Notes: generated from the sequence alone by a model not told the origin. A stretch of DNA of 64,000 bases from Clytia hemisphaerica (GCA_902728285.1 CACVBU010000142.1:186001-250000), one strand, 5' to 3'; counted from the first letter of the stretch, positions 31,914 through 42,880 are shown. Made by a program: numbers and translations.

Positions 31914-34586
31914 ATGGTGAGAACGAGTGGGACTTGTTGTGTTTTTCCTGGTTGTCCTGTCTATTCTGGTTTACCTCAGTACAAGGGAGTTAGTCTGTTT
32001 AAATTACCTTCCAAAGCAATAGATAGGGATTGGAAAAAGCAATTGGTTGATATTATTAAAAAGTATCGTGTTGTTGACAAGTGCCTTCAAAGTAGAATAG
32101 ATGAGTCGAAGGTCTGGTTTTGTTCCCTGCATTTCACCGAGTCTGATTTTGAATACACAAGGACAGGATTAAGGAAGCTCAAACTTTTTGCCTTGCCTAC
32201 TGAAAATCTTCCAAAGAAATCATTTGAGAAGGAAGCTGCTACAGTTCGCAGGCAACTTGTTCGAGATCCCCTGCCCTTGCCAGTTTCAGACCCAAACCCT
32301 ACTGCTGTTGTTGAAAATGTATATGAAAGTTTTGATGAGTTTGTGTCTCACTGTTCAAAATGGGAACTTCCAAACTGGAAAGTGCTCTCCACTGCAGATC
32401 AATCTTTTGTAACTTACAGACTTGAAAATTCGAAATTTTCCATTCCAAAATTTGAAATTATTGTTAATACTTCTTTGGAATTTACGGTTCGACTTTATGG
32501 ATGGTACTTGCCTGATGATCACAATTTATACAAAAGACATAAGAGATCTCTTAGAAAAGTCAGTTTGTATGATTTTTGTAAAAGTATCTTAAAATTCAAT
32601 GTTTGTGATGGAATTTCTTCTTCTGTTATTGCACCAAAATCTGTTATTCATGCCATTCCTCTAAAATATGACGAAGAAAATCAGGTTCCTACTAAAATCC
32701 TTTACAGATCTTTGGCATGTGGGGCTTTGATTGAAAGTGAAGAGATTTGCTCAGCTTGTAAGTGTTGTGTCAAAAAAAATGTTTTGAAACCTAAAAAAGA
32801 AATCACTCCTGCGTCTAAATTTGCACCGCTATCAAGAACTAACCGTGCCAAAGTGATCTTAGCCTTAGTAAAGGAAAGAGCCAGAGTCAAAGAACTATCA
32901 GGGAAGGTTGAAAAATTACAAAACGAAATGGAAACAAAAGGGATTTCTGTATCATCAGGGATGGCAAAGGACATCAATAGAATCATGAAAAATAATGAAG
33001 AAAATTCATCACCCTTCATGAAGCTATTTTGGAAAGAACAGAAGAAAATGTCAGCCCAAGGAAACTTTGTTTACCATCCCATGTTAATTCGTTTTTGTTT
33101 GTCTTTAGCCTCAAAATCAGCCAAGGCATACGATGAGCTACGGAATTCCAAAGTGTTAATTTTACCAAGCAGAAGAACACTTCGGGACTACAAAAATGCT
33201 ATTCGGCCTGAAGTAGGTTTTAATCACGAGGTTGTTGAAGAACTAGCTGAGTTGACAAAGAATCTCAAAGGTCATCAAAGAAATATAACCTTGTCTTTTG
33301 ATGAAGTTAAAATTCAGGAAGACCTTGTATTTGATAAACATACAGGTGAATTGATTGGTTTTGTTGACCTTGGAGATTCTGACCTAAACTCTTCTACATT
33401 CAAGGAAGTAGATACCATAGCAACACATTGTCTTGTGTTTTATGTGTGTGGCATTTCCACTGATCTTAAATTCAGCTTTGCATATTTTGCCACAGTAGGT
33501 GCAACAGGAGCCCAGTTGATGCTACTTTTTTGGAAAGCTGTCTCCATATTAGAGCTGACTTGTAAACTAAAAGTTGTTGTAACCGTATCTGATGGAGCTT
33601 CCTTCAATAGAGCTTTCTTTAAATGTCACAAAGAATTGTCTCAATCCAATTCAAGTGTTATCTACAGGACGATTAATATTTTTTCTCCTGAACGCAGGTT
33701 TATTTATTTCATATCTGATTCCCCTCATCTTATGAAGACCATGCGCAATGCGATGTACCATTCTCAGAGGGGTGGGGTAGGAACTAGAGATTTGTGGAAT
33801 GGCAATCCCATATTGTGGAATCAGATTGTTCACATTGTTCAAGATGACATGAACCGCAATCTGAAGCTGCTCCCCAAGCTGACTCTGGCTCACATCAGTT
33901 TGACATCCTATTCTGCAATGACTGTTAATCTGGCAACTCAAGTTCTAAGCTCAAAAATGGCAAATGTTATCTATCACTATTACCCTGAGTATAAGACCAC
34001 AGGGGACTTGTGTCAATATATGGATTGCTTTTTTGACTGTTTCAATATTAGGTGTCAAGAAGAGGGAAAATTGAAAAGGAAAATATTTTTGGAGCCATTC
34101 CGTGATGAAAATGATTGGAGGTTTGATTGGCTGCAAAATGTTTTTCTTGTCTATTTTAATAACTGGAAAGCCAAAGTTGAGGCCAGAACTGATAAAACCG
34201 ACAAAGAAAAGGAGAGGATGTTCATACCATATCAGACCTTTGAAGGTTTGTGTATAAATGTGAAATCCCTCGTAGAATCAGTGAAATATCTTTTGAAAAG
34301 TGGTGCAGAATTTGTTCTGACTGAAAGGTTTTGTCAAGATGTTTTAGAGGAGTATTTCGGCAGACAGAGAAGCATTGGAGGGTTTAACACCACACCAAAC
34401 CTTTATCAGTTTAGATACAATGCCAATGCGCTTCGTGTGCAACGACACATTGTACCCACCAGGACAGGAAACACCAGAGGGGTCCATAAAGTGTACAAGA
34501 AAACAAAAAGAATGCCTTCATGGACTAAGGTTGACAATTCCTCAATCAAGAAAAGACGCTTGTCAAAAAAATTGAATGAGGAATAG
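31914..34586 (+). CDS. THAP-domain P-element-type transposase, 890 aa
   Basis: The N-terminal THAP zinc finger is complete: C9-x4-C14, W40, C70-x2-H73 and the closing LPTENLP near 94-100. It binds transposon ends in known P elements. The P-type RNase-H-like catalytic core follows, with LSFDEVKIQ (first Asp, near 463), VTVSDGASFNRAF (near 559), ISDSPHLMKTMRNAM (near 601) and EEYFGRQRSIGGFNTTPN near 810-827 (acidic residue plus G-G-x-N). A helical KVEKLQNEMETK segment near 330 could dimerise. The frame is open and uninterrupted with ATG in AAAAAAATGG, so it is either a recent insertion or a domesticated gene kept by selection. No terminal inverted repeats could be matched on its two sides, which favours domestication or lost ends. 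It lies 300 bases after the ankyrin gene and 11 kb from the foldback element with an 8-bp target duplication. Confidence 0.85.
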   Translation: MVRTSGTCCVFPGCPVYSGLPQYKGVSLFKLPSKAIDRDWKKQLVDIIKKYRVVDKCLQSRIDESKVWFCSLHFTESDFEYTRTGLRKLKLFALPTENLPKKSFEKEAATVRRQLVRDPLPLPVSDPNPTAVVENVYESFDEFVSHCSKWELPNWKVLSTADQSFVTYRLENSKFSIPKFEIIVNTSLEFTVRLYGWYLPDDHNLYKRHKRSLRKVSLYDFCKSILKFNVCDGISSSVIAPKSVIHAIPLKYDEENQVPTKILYRSLACGALIESEEICSACKCCVKKNVLKPKKEITPASKFAPLSRTNRAKVILALVKERARVKELSGKVEKLQNEMETKGISVSSGMAKDINRIMKNNEENSSPFMKLFWKEQKKMSAQGNFVYHPMLIRFCLSLASKSAKAYDELRNSKVLILPSRRTLRDYKNAIRPEVGFNHEVVEELAELTKNLKGHQRNITLSFDEVKIQEDLVFDKHTGELIGFVDLGDSDLNSSTFKEVDTIATHCLVFYVCGISTDLKFSFAYFATVGATGAQLMLLFWKAVSILELTCKLKVVVTVSDGASFNRAFFKCHKELSQSNSSVIYRTINIFSPERRFIYFISDSPHLMKTMRNAMYHSQRGGVGTRDLWNGNPILWNQIVHIVQDDMNRNLKLLPKLTLAHISLTSYSAMTVNLATQVLSSKMANVIYHYYPEYKTTGDLCQYMDCFFDCFNIRCQEEGKLKRKIFLEPFRDENDWRFDWLQNVFLVYFNNWKAKVEARTDKTDKEKERMFIPYQTFEGLCINVKSLVESVKYLLKSGAEFVLTERFCQDVLEEYFGRQRSIGGFNTTPNLYQFRYNANALRVQRHIVPTRTGNTRGVHKVYKKTKRMPSWTKVDNSSIKKRRLSKKLNEE

Positions 34587-34929
34587 AAGATGAATTGATG
34601 TTAATGCTTTTGTTTGAAATTATTTGTTTATTTTGTATGTTACTATTTTAGAACAGGGTTTGGGTCTTTGTGTTACACTCAGATGCACCAAAAGTTAGTT
34701 TAGTGGGAGCTATCCCTAAAAATAGTATTCAATTGACATTGTTCGAACCTACGTAGTCGATCGATTCGACTCTAGCCTTCGACCATACTTTATTATTATA
34801 GCCACTAGTTTCCTATATGAGTCGCGCGGCTGACGTGGTTTTCACACAGATGATAGATTGGAAGTAACATATACCTCTAAATTATCGAAAATGTGCCACG
34901 CAAAAAAAAAGAAAGCGCTTGATTCAATA
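34587..34929. other. 3' flank of the THAP gene
   Basis: T-rich sequence, then TATCCCTAAAAATAGTATTC and a TCGATCGATTCGACTC stretch. No canonical AATAAA was found near the stop, and no inverted terminus. Confidence 0.35.
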
Positions 34930-36740
34930 CACCTTTTCGACCGTAGTCGCGTGGTCAGGCGCGTGCCACTTTCTATTGTCTACGGGTGCGAAAAAAAGAC
35001 TGGAACGGTTTTAGAGTGGTAAACAGATTTCTGCTTGTGAATTGTTGAAGATTCTTCCCTAGTTTCCTGCTTTAACTTATTTGCACCAGGTGTCCATTTT
35101 TGAGCTTAGTAGTATGATAGCAGCGTGATGAGGATATCTTTTTTCTTATCTTTCATTTTTGTTTGAGCCTATCTCCCTTATTTTTACAAGTAATTGACAT
35201 TATCTCTTGTAGAGATGGATAAAGACCATTATATTCCGAGCTGATCGATTAGTAATTAGCCAAAATCATAACCCTCCATGGTGCCAACAATTCTTTTAAT
35301 GTTTTTTCTTAACATGTGTAAACAAAAGAATAGGAGGAGGTATTTTCCTTTTTTTTATAAACTCAAACCCCATGAAGCGCTCAAAATTCCTCTCACGCTT
35401 TTTTATTCTAAAACCTCTATCTGAAGGAAATGCTTCGGGAAAGAAATAATTTTGGCGAGCAGCAAAGATCTTTAAAAGTGTTTGAATTTTACGGGAACTA
35501 ATTTTGTTGATTAAAACTAAATTTCAATTAACGGACACTCTAAAAGGCGGACACCTCTGATTAGCGGACAATTTTATTTTCCCCGGCCGTTTCCTAGTCA
35601 AATCCTCATAAAAAAGTTTCTAAAAGGCGGACACTCAATTAGCGGACCCTCTGATTAGCGGACAAATCTTCTCGCACGAAAGGGCCAAAACCCCTATTTT
35701 AGCTCTCTAATTAGCGGACATTGAATATCAAACGGTTCACAGACGTCCAAGATTGAAAAAAAAATTAGATATTTTTATTTCAATCACTTATTAGTCATAT
35801 TATTCAAATTATTTCTACAAATTTCCAGTTTTCCCTTGACCCATTCAACGAATTTAGGTGGGTCAAAGAAATCACAAATCACATCACTGGTACTTCAAGT
35901 CCGTACCCACCACCTCGATTTAACCTCTTGCCAGTCACTCGAGCTCTTCAATGACCTAGTGTCTGCTGATTAGTACTTTAGACCCCAATTTTGTATTTTC
36001 GACACCCTGGGATGGCCTAATTTCAAAATTGGAGCTCCGAGATCAAAAGTTTCTAAAAGGCGGACACTTCTAATTAGCGGACACTGACCCCTTTCCCCGA
36101 TGGTGTCCGCTAATTAGAGGTTCCACTGTAGTAGGACAATTTGCAGGTTTTTCTGAGTTAAATCAAGTTTTTAGGGCAGAACAAGTAGGATTCTATCGAT
36201 CCTGGAGAAAACTAATTCGCCATAATTAAATGCAATTTAAAGACGTGAGAAATAAGTAAAAAAGAAAAACAAAGTTTTCTTGGCGAAACTTAAGAAAATC
36301 AAACCATTTGCGGCGGTCCACCCAACTATTTGCCTTCAAATCGAGTGTATCAACTCCCCCGTTTACGGGTTAACATAAAGTGGGGAACACAAACTTTGAA
36401 ATATTGGATCAAAATCTAATTATATTTTTCGATCATAGAAACATGCATCATATCTATCATAGCAGTTTTAACAATATTTACATTACAAATAATTTACTTC
36501 TTCGCGTACATAAATGAAATAAAACTTCAAATACAACTTATCGACCGTAGTCACGTGGTCAGGTGCGTGCCACTTAATTATTTGATTATCCCTCTAAACT
36601 CGTTCCAATTCTTTTTTGAGACATTTTGACATATTGTTTATAGGTGCGAAAAAAGGACTGGGACGGTTTTAGTGGGATAAAGCAGACTGTCCAGCAGCAA
36701 AATGTCCGCGCGGCAATTGGCGGCTACGGTCGAAAAAGTG
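34930..36740. mobile_element. TA-flanked DNA transposon, non-coding, 1.8 kb
   Basis: The left end CACCTTTTCGACCGTAG and the right end CTACGGTCGAAAAAGTG are inverted, with TA outside both (34928-34929, 36741-36742). The subterminal text CACGTGGTCAGGTGCGTGCC / GTGCGAAAAAA-GACTGG-ACGGTTTTAG occurs at both ends in direct orientation (34941-35020 and 36549-36676). No transposase. It contains an older element at about 35515-36131. Confidence 0.75.
35515..36131. mobile_element. Nested pogo/Tigger-like remnant
   Basis: Repeated AAAAGGCGGACAC and TAATTAGCGGACA motifs; the right end is GCTAATTAGAGGTTCCACTG + TA. CAGTGGAACCTC is the terminus of many Tc1/pogo-type elements. The left end starts within AATTAACGGACACTC and is incomplete. 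Confidence 0.6.
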
Positions 36741-36754
36741 TATTTTATAATCTT

Positions 36755-38041
36755 TCATTGAATATGTTGCATTGAATTTGCCAAATGGTCTCCTGCACTT
36801 ACGACATCCTCGCTAAATGTGATTTTTCGAAAACTTTTAGCTTTACTTCGAATCTCTTCACGAAACAAGTAATGATATCCTAGTTCATCGATAGCGTTGT
36901 AACAAATGTTCTCTATCGTGGCAGAAAAATCAAAATTAACCTCCGCCCTCCATTGGTCATGTTTGATTTGAACTTTACCCAAATTGTTTGATACGCCGAA
37001 GCCTGTTTTTACGAGACTAGAAATCTCGGATTCACTCGTAAAGTCTTCGTATCGATACAGTTCGTAACCGTCTCTCATATTTTTTCCGAACAACAAATTT
37101 TCTCGTAACTGTTTACAAGCAAATGAAACTTTCTGTCGAACATTTTCGAAATAAGGGTTTCTCTCTATTCGACCTTGCATTGAAAGAGCGTACATCACGG
37201 CCCTCGGGTCACGTACTAAATGTAATACTTTAAAATCACTCATATGTCGGTCAGAGAGTTGTTTTTGTAGGGTTTGAACGATGACCATTCGTTCTTCATT
37301 TTCGCGAATAACGACATTGTATTTTCGGTCACGGCAAATTTGATTTAGTTTTTGATGCGGTTTTTCTTGGATCGAAATGCAAGCCCAACGAAAATGGTTA
37401 ACAATAGTGCAATTCACAACAGAACGAAGTATAACGATTTCTGCCAGCATTTCGGGGCATTTTTCTGATGCTTTACTGATCAACGTATTAACTTTTGGTG
37501 AAAAGTTACACGTAAAGATTTCATGAATGAATTCAATAGAACTGTTATAAAAAGTATCTTTGCTCTCTGGTATCTCGAAATTCTCAAAAGGGTCCTTATC
37601 GAAAACCATTAAATCGTTACCGCGCCATTTTGCGCTTAATCGTTCAACCAATTTGATTGGCTCGTTCCAAAATATGACGTCATTATTCAGTTCCAGTCCC
37701 TTTTTCAATACTTTGGTGAATTCTTCATCTCCGAAAGTAAGAATGAGTAACTTACCATGTGACTTTCTTCGAGTTGTAAAACTCGGTCTAGGTTTTTGGA
37801 TCAACTCGTATGCTTTCAAATCTTTTCTTTTCAAAGTACTCTTTCCTCTTCTCATTAAAACTCTGGCGCTGAGATCTTCTGAGTCTTTTTGTAACAAACT
37901 CAATCTAGCTTCAGTGGACTCGATATATTTGTAGGTTCTCTGAACACTGTTCAGCAAGCTCCACCAAACAATGCCAATGAAAATTGAAACACCTAAGAGG
38001 ATGATCAAGAACTTACTTCTATGTACGCGAATGGTCTGCAT
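36755..38041 (-). CDS. Carbohydrate sulfotransferase-like type II membrane protein, 428 aa
   Basis: Single-exon gene. The first ATG is at 38041 (MQTIRVHRSK; a TTG lies six codons upstream). A signal anchor (FLIILLGVSIFIGIVWW, about residues 11-28) suggests a type II Golgi protein, followed by a coiled stem. The C-terminal half matches Gal/GalNAc/GlcNAc 6-O-sulfotransferases: VLHLVRDPRAVMYALSMQG (3'-phosphate PAPS loop, about 272-290), ELYRYEDF (about 327-334) and CYNAIDELGYHY near the end. The expected 5'-phosphosulfate loop (RSGSSF-type) is replaced by LLILTFGDEEF (about 98-108), with neither arginine nor serines, so sulfate transfer is doubtful: possibly a pseudoenzyme or a strongly diverged member. 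The stop codon is 14 bases from the transposon at 34930-36740. Confidence 0.7.
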   Translation of the reverse strand: MQTIRVHRSKFLIILLGVSIFIGIVWWSLLNSVQRTYKYIESTEARLSLLQKDSEDLSARVLMRRGKSTLKRKDLKAYELIQKPRPSFTTRRKSHGKLLILTFGDEEFTKVLKKGLELNNDVIFWNEPIKLVERLSAKWRGNDLMVFDKDPFENFEIPESKDTFYNSSIEFIHEIFTCNFSPKVNTLISKASEKCPEMLAEIVILRSVVNCTIVNHFRWACISIQEKPHQKLNQICRDRKYNVVIRENEERMVIVQTLQKQLSDRHMSDFKVLHLVRDPRAVMYALSMQGRIERNPYFENVRQKVSFACKQLRENLLFGKNMRDGYELYRYEDFTSESEISSLVKTGFGVSNNLGKVQIKHDQWRAEVNFDFSATIENICYNAIDELGYHYLFREEIRSKAKSFRKITFSEDVVSAGDHLANSMQHIQ

Positions 38042-38240
38042 GATGGTACAAAGTTCCAACGAAATGTTCCTTTTGGTTGTGAGTTACGTTGTGAAAAGAT
38101 CCACCTGTCTTTCAGTTTTCGTTGCCTTTGCTCTTGTGGGGACTCTTGTAGATTCACGTTAGCTGGACATCAATTCTTCAACAGTTGAAATGGATCTTCG
38201 GATATCTCTTCTCTCCAAGTTTCCTGTTTTGTCAAAGTGA

Positions 38241-38534
38241 GTCAGCAAGTTTGTCGATATTCCCAATAGTGTAAAGTGCAACAAATCTGTCAATGACCTT
38301 GCCAACAATCACCCGAAACTTCACCTTAAAATCACCAGTCCTTTATTACGAGGAGACCTTATCTCTCATCTTGCTACAGCATTATCTGTTGATTTTAAAA
38401 GCATGTCATGTCATCCACTTTATACTCTGAATCTTAACGAGTTTTATCCTTATCAGCAATTAATATCTTGTTTTCTTAATGAGGCATCATTAACTGAGAG
38501 GGCTCTCTCTCTCTATCTCTCTAAGGTTAAATAA
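38241..38534 (+). CDS. Candidate terminal exon, unknown protein
   Basis: 97 codons open from 38241 to TAA at 38532 with balanced composition (e.g. SVNDLANNHPKLHLK, LRGDLISHLATALSVD, NEASLTERALSLYLSKVK). The stop overlaps AATAAA (38530-38535), as in the 392-aa gene. GTGAGTCAG before it could be an acceptor, but the pyrimidine tract is weak and no upstream exon was found. It could equally be the tail of a retroelement. Confidence 0.3.
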   Translation, partial: VSKFVDIPNSVKCNKSVNDLANNHPKLHLKITSPLLRGDLISHLATALSVDFKSMSCHPLYTLNLNEFYPYQQLISCFLNEASLTERALSLYLSKVK

Positions 38535-38535
38535 A

Positions 38536-39943
38536 GATCTGTTATATTATTTTTTTATAAGCAACAATGCTAGAAACGCCTGGTGTAAAAAGAAAAAGAA
38601 TGGGGCTGTTATAATAAGTGAATTAAGTCCTAGTAAAATGCATTATAAGGGCAAAATACTAATATTTGCCACGCCAAAATTCCTTTTTATGCCAAGTGGT
38701 TATGCTTGATGATGATAAATTTTGTCAAGAGTAGCTTCTTATAAAAAATTATTAAGTTTTCAGACGTATTAGATAACGGCAAAACTAATTAGGATGCTGT
38801 TTACTATGAAGGGCTTTAAATTCTTTTGATTTCTTTTCAAAAAGCGATAATCCTTTTAACAATAGCTCACTAAGTGCAATTTATTTGAGGACCGTGTATC
38901 TGAGTCATTTGCTTAGATGCAGATTTCCTTCTCTATTGATGTTCTTCAAATGTTCCTGTATCTAGCCTGTACCTAGCCTGTTAGACAAAAACTTTGGTTT
39001 GTGAGAAGGTACTGCATAGCCTGTACTCAACCCATTGCAGGTTTTCTGGTTTCTTTATCTGTTTGAAAGTTTGTAAAGTTCAGCTGATTTCCTTAATGAG
39101 AAACTAACCCGTTCATCCATGATTTATAATGCTTTTTTTATAAGAATGTTTTTTTATTTCATCATGGATATTTTTATTTTTTTGTGGAAAAAATCATCCT
39201 AAAAATATTCTTTACAATATATTCCTAGATTAGGATCAAAGCTCGACCTAAATTTAACAAGAAATCCACTCCTGAAGCATAAAATGGCATTTTTTGTGCG
39301 AGTATTGAGCCTTACTTTGGAGTAATTAACGATTTACAGTTAAGTATGCTCTTTAAATGGCATTCTTATGTTTCGTTGTCAAATTCCATGATGGTGATAT
39401 AATATGGTAATAATTTTTGGCCAATTTCATCATGAGTATTCTTATAAAGTATAATATTATAAAAGAAAAAGCGTACACAACTGACTTTCTCTAATTCGAG
39501 CTTTAACGTAATTGTAATTTAAGCATTTTGACCAGAGAAGTTTGGAATATAGTTTATAGAGAATATAGTGCAAGATGGTCAAAGGAAGTTTCACATCATA
39601 TCAACCCTTCTAACAGCACCACGCCCTACTTTAAAGAGAGGTGGCGAATATGATGAAATGATAAGCTAGTTCTCAGCCTAAACATTCTTAACTGTGCTGC
39701 CATCTTCTTTCGCGAATATCTGGTGTTATTTTTTGTTCAAACTAATCACTACAATCAAAAGCTCATTTTTAATATTCATCTAAGAATCTAAATGAGAAAT
39801 CTTCGAATCGGACCTCTTGCGGATCTTGCCTAGTAACCAGGATCTACCTGATCGGACACCTAATCGATCGGACACACTCTTCTCTAAACTCTTTTTACTC
39901 CTTCGCATCTCTGTAGAAAATAACTCCGAGTTTCGTTTTTCAG
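38536..39943. other. Intergenic, nothing seen
   Basis: AT-rich, no repeat ends or convincing exons. TCGGACCTCTTGCGGATC and GATCGGACACCTAATCGATCGGACACAC at 39808-39880 is a short local repeat. Confidence 0.35.
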
Positions 39944-40358
39944 TCGTTCAATGCTAAACACCGGTGGGCGTAGTGGTGGAGTTCTGACCGACCGCCTGCA
40001 GGCTACTTCATCGCGAAACGGAACACAGTCTAAATCAGGTCGAAACTCAAACTTTATTGATGACGTCGATCATTATATGGATAACAAAAAGAACGCTGGA
40101 AACTCACATGGTAACCGAACTGATCAAATACAAAATGGAGGCAATGTGTTGAATCGCCATGGCAACAATGGCCACGCACAAAACACTAGCAATGGTAACC
40201 GATCATATAGAAATCAAAATGGTGGTAATGTATCCAGTCGTCATGGTGACGCGTCGGCCCGAGATCCGTATGAAATGTCGCCAGGACAAAGGGACTTGGT
40301 TAGTAGATTATACGGTGAACATAGCATCTTCATGGTTTATAAGGAAGATGCAAAATAA
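39944..40358 (+). CDS. Candidate last exon, Asn/Gly/His-rich tail
   Basis: Preceded by GAGTTTCGTTTTTCAG, a good splice acceptor ending at 39943; first in-frame ATG at 39951. About 135 codons. The centre holds two ~27-residue repeats (HGNRTDQIQNGGNVLNRHGN and NGNRSYRNQNGGNVSSRHGD). The C-terminus (PYEMSPGQRDLVSRLYGEHS) is of normal complexity. No known domain; upstream exons were not found. It might be a retained exon of an unrecognised gene. Confidence 0.35.
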
Positions 40359-40456
40359 TCTATCGGAGTTTTGATCGAAATGTCAGAAGTACGTCATTTG
40401 TTTTTTGTCTTGTCAATTTTTAGATTTCATTCATAAAGAATGCTTGTTCTTGACAA

Positions 40457-40590
40457 TACATGTTTTTTATAAGCAAAGTGTCTGCCCTTTTTCCAGGCTC
40501 GTGTATGCTTAAGCTTTCAAAACATCCAGACATAGTTTATGCTTATTACATGCCTCTTAATCATATTGCTTATAATTCACCCCGAGCCAA
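40457..40590. mobile_element. MITE family B copy
   Basis: Starts TA-CATGTTTTTTATAAGC, the inverse of the family B ends at 5484-5523 and 23129-23164, with further GCTTAT/ATTGCTTATAA blocks. The right end is unclear. Confidence 0.45.
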
Positions 40591-41544
40591 ATATGTAAAA
40601 TGTAAAAATGAATTAGGTTCTGGTGATTGTTTGTATTTAAAAAAAAAAGTATAAACTGAATATTTCCAAAGCTAAATAACTGTTCTAGGCGTGGTTCTGA
40701 GCTTTGTAAAAGTCCTTTCTTGGTATAATTGAGTATCAATGATCAAACTAAGCATTCAAGTCATTCAAAGATCTTCCATTGGTTTAAATTGTTCACTGAT
40801 TCTGTGAAAGTGGAAAACGTGTAGTTATTTTAGAATTGTAAATCTTTTGATTATTTTCTATGATTAATATAATGCACAGTAACATATTTTTGTAATCTCA
40901 ATTTTTAATGATTATCGACCGCGGAGCGGTGTATTCAGAGACGTTTGTATGGTGAAAAATCTCGCATTTTTGCGCGCGGTAATCCGTTCTCTAAATCAAC
41001 AATCTCGTTTATCTATCTTTGAAGTCGCTGAATAACACTCGCTCGGAAAAAGTAATTATCTTCCTTAGATTTGTATTCTGTATTTGCAAAGTATTACGGA
41101 GATAAAACAGTTTTAAAGGAAATAGTACAATATACTCCATAGTTTTTCGACCCGACTGTACAAATTCATAAATTTCATAAGATTTGACCGCGGTCGCCTC
41201 AGTGTCTTACATTGTGACCTAGTAGTTAAAATACGTTGCGTTTTTCTCTTTTTTAGGTCTTTTTAGCTGCTTTTCTGGTTCATGCTCAATTTCAGAGCTA
41301 GGCTGCTGAGGCCAAGTTGCTAGCCTGGGTATCCAGACTCAAAATTTCAGAAAAAAAACTCTTACCTCAACATACAAACGGCAAACGGCAGCAGTGCGCG
41401 CTGTTTTTAAAAACAGCGGTGTCTAAAGGTTAAGATTAAAAATTCAAAATGCTCATAATGTCTGAACTACTTTCCCGATCATAAATATTATTTTAATAAC
41501 CCTATTATAAATTATAAACAAAATATCATATGGTGGGTGCAAAT
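40591..41544. other. Intergenic
   Basis: Nothing recognisable except a small perfect palindrome GCTGTTTTTAAAAACAGC at 41400-41417 and GACCGCGG motifs at about 40918 and 41187. Confidence 0.35.
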
Positions 41545-42880
41545 CTAAACCGTTTACGCTATCCCAAGGAGTTAAACAGGGTTCGATTCTATCGCCTTAC
41601 CTTTATAACCTATATACTGAAGATTTACTTGATACCCTGAACTAGGAGTCGGCACCATGCTACCTGATGGGACTGATACCTCAGTGCATTTTAAACATAT
41701 TGGAAAAGGTACCCTTAGGACCCGCACATACCCGTCGGTCCTTTTGCCTAGCTGCCCCCCTCCCCAGGGGTTATTGGCTAACAAATGTGTTGAATATGGA
41801 AATAATCAAATCATAACTTGAGATTTAACCACTCTAAAACTCAGTTTGTGGTATCTGGTCAGAGTATTGTAACTAACCCAATCCTACTGCTTGATATGGC
41901 AACTTTGTTCAAACACAACACACTATGAAACACCTTAGTTTTGCTTGGAAACAAAGAAGAGATAAGCTTGAACTGCAGTACCACATGAACTATCGTCTAT
42001 CCGAGATGTGGTCTGTTGTCTCTTCTTTGGTATATCAGCAGGGATCCGTCACCTCCACCCCAATCAAATTGTTTCGTTGCGCAACTCGCTAGTCATACCA
42101 AAATTACTATACGGTGTTTATTTGATTGATCTCACCCACTCAGACAGAGAAACCCAGAATAGACAAGCCCGTTGCTCGCTGAAATGCTTATTTGGAGTGT
42201 CCAAACATGCAGTTTGCGTGAATGCGTGAATGGACATTTTCGGTTGCGTGAATGCTTGCGAAAATTGAAAAAAAAAAATGTGTGAATGCGTGAATTGAAA
42301 AAACTTGCGTGAACGTGAAAATCCACTTTTTGATTGCATGTGTGATCTGGGCTATTTTATGCGTGAATACGTGAATTTTCCATTTTTCTACCGATTGTGT
42401 GCAGTGTTCCCGATTTTCCAATGTTTCCCCGATTTTTCCCGAAAGTTTTCCAATTTTCTAAAAAATCGGGTTATTGCGTGAAACTCTATTTCGAAAAAAA
42501 ATTACGCGATTGCGTGAATTGAGGGTCCGCTGGGGGGCCTCCTTAAGGATGTTTCTGTTTTGCTAGACAACAGGAGAATAAAGCTGATCAGCAAGTTGAT
42601 TCGAAATACTAATACAATTGATTATGTTTTGAATATCACGAGTCTACCAAGAAAGGAACGCTCTTTCTCAGTAGTTGAATCCATCAGAAAAGCCTGTGTC
42701 GACAATGGATTGGACATATGGAGTTATATTTTTGAGTGTAAACATAATCCAATTGAGTATGATATGATTGGATGATACAATAACCGTGATGAAATTCAGT
42801 CCCTGACCGAATGCATCAGTAATTGGCATATGCCTGAAAACAGGGAAAATTTTAAACGGATTTTAGAATCGGCTATACCA
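41545..42880 (+). pseudogene. Broken LINE (non-LTR) reverse-transcriptase remnant
   Basis: GVKQGSILSPYLYNLYTEDL at about 41564-41628 is the RT motif preceding the catalytic YxDD in non-LTR retrotransposons. SLVIPKLLYGVYLIDLTHSD (about 42091-42150) and LLDNRRIKLISKLI (about 42560-42601) are typical of its C-terminal part. The catalytic region itself is lost: 41701-41773 is a fragment of the G-run MITE, frames shift several times, and 42210-42532 is an inserted repeat. Not functional. Confidence 0.6.
42210..42532 (-). mobile_element. Inverted copy of the TTCACGCATTCACGCA repeat
   Basis: Begins CAGTTTGCGTGAATGCGTG and ends GTGAATTGAGGGTCCGCTG, and is the reverse complement of the 424-600 type. 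It splits the LINE fragment at a point where the frame otherwise continues. No clear target duplication. Confidence 0.6.

Noticed and set aside
31795-34772. Direct GATCGATTCG on both sides of the THAP gene as its target duplication
   Set aside because: No inverted termini lie inside these sites, so the match (10 bases, partly palindromic) is likely chance.
37560-37934. 124-aa plus-strand ORF opposite the sulfotransferase
   Set aside because: Shadow of the real minus-strand frame.
38163-38240. Short minus-strand frame (LTHFDKTGNLERRD...) upstream of the sulfotransferase
   Set aside because: Only about 30 codons, no acceptor found, and it conflicts with the plus-strand candidate exon; not enough support.
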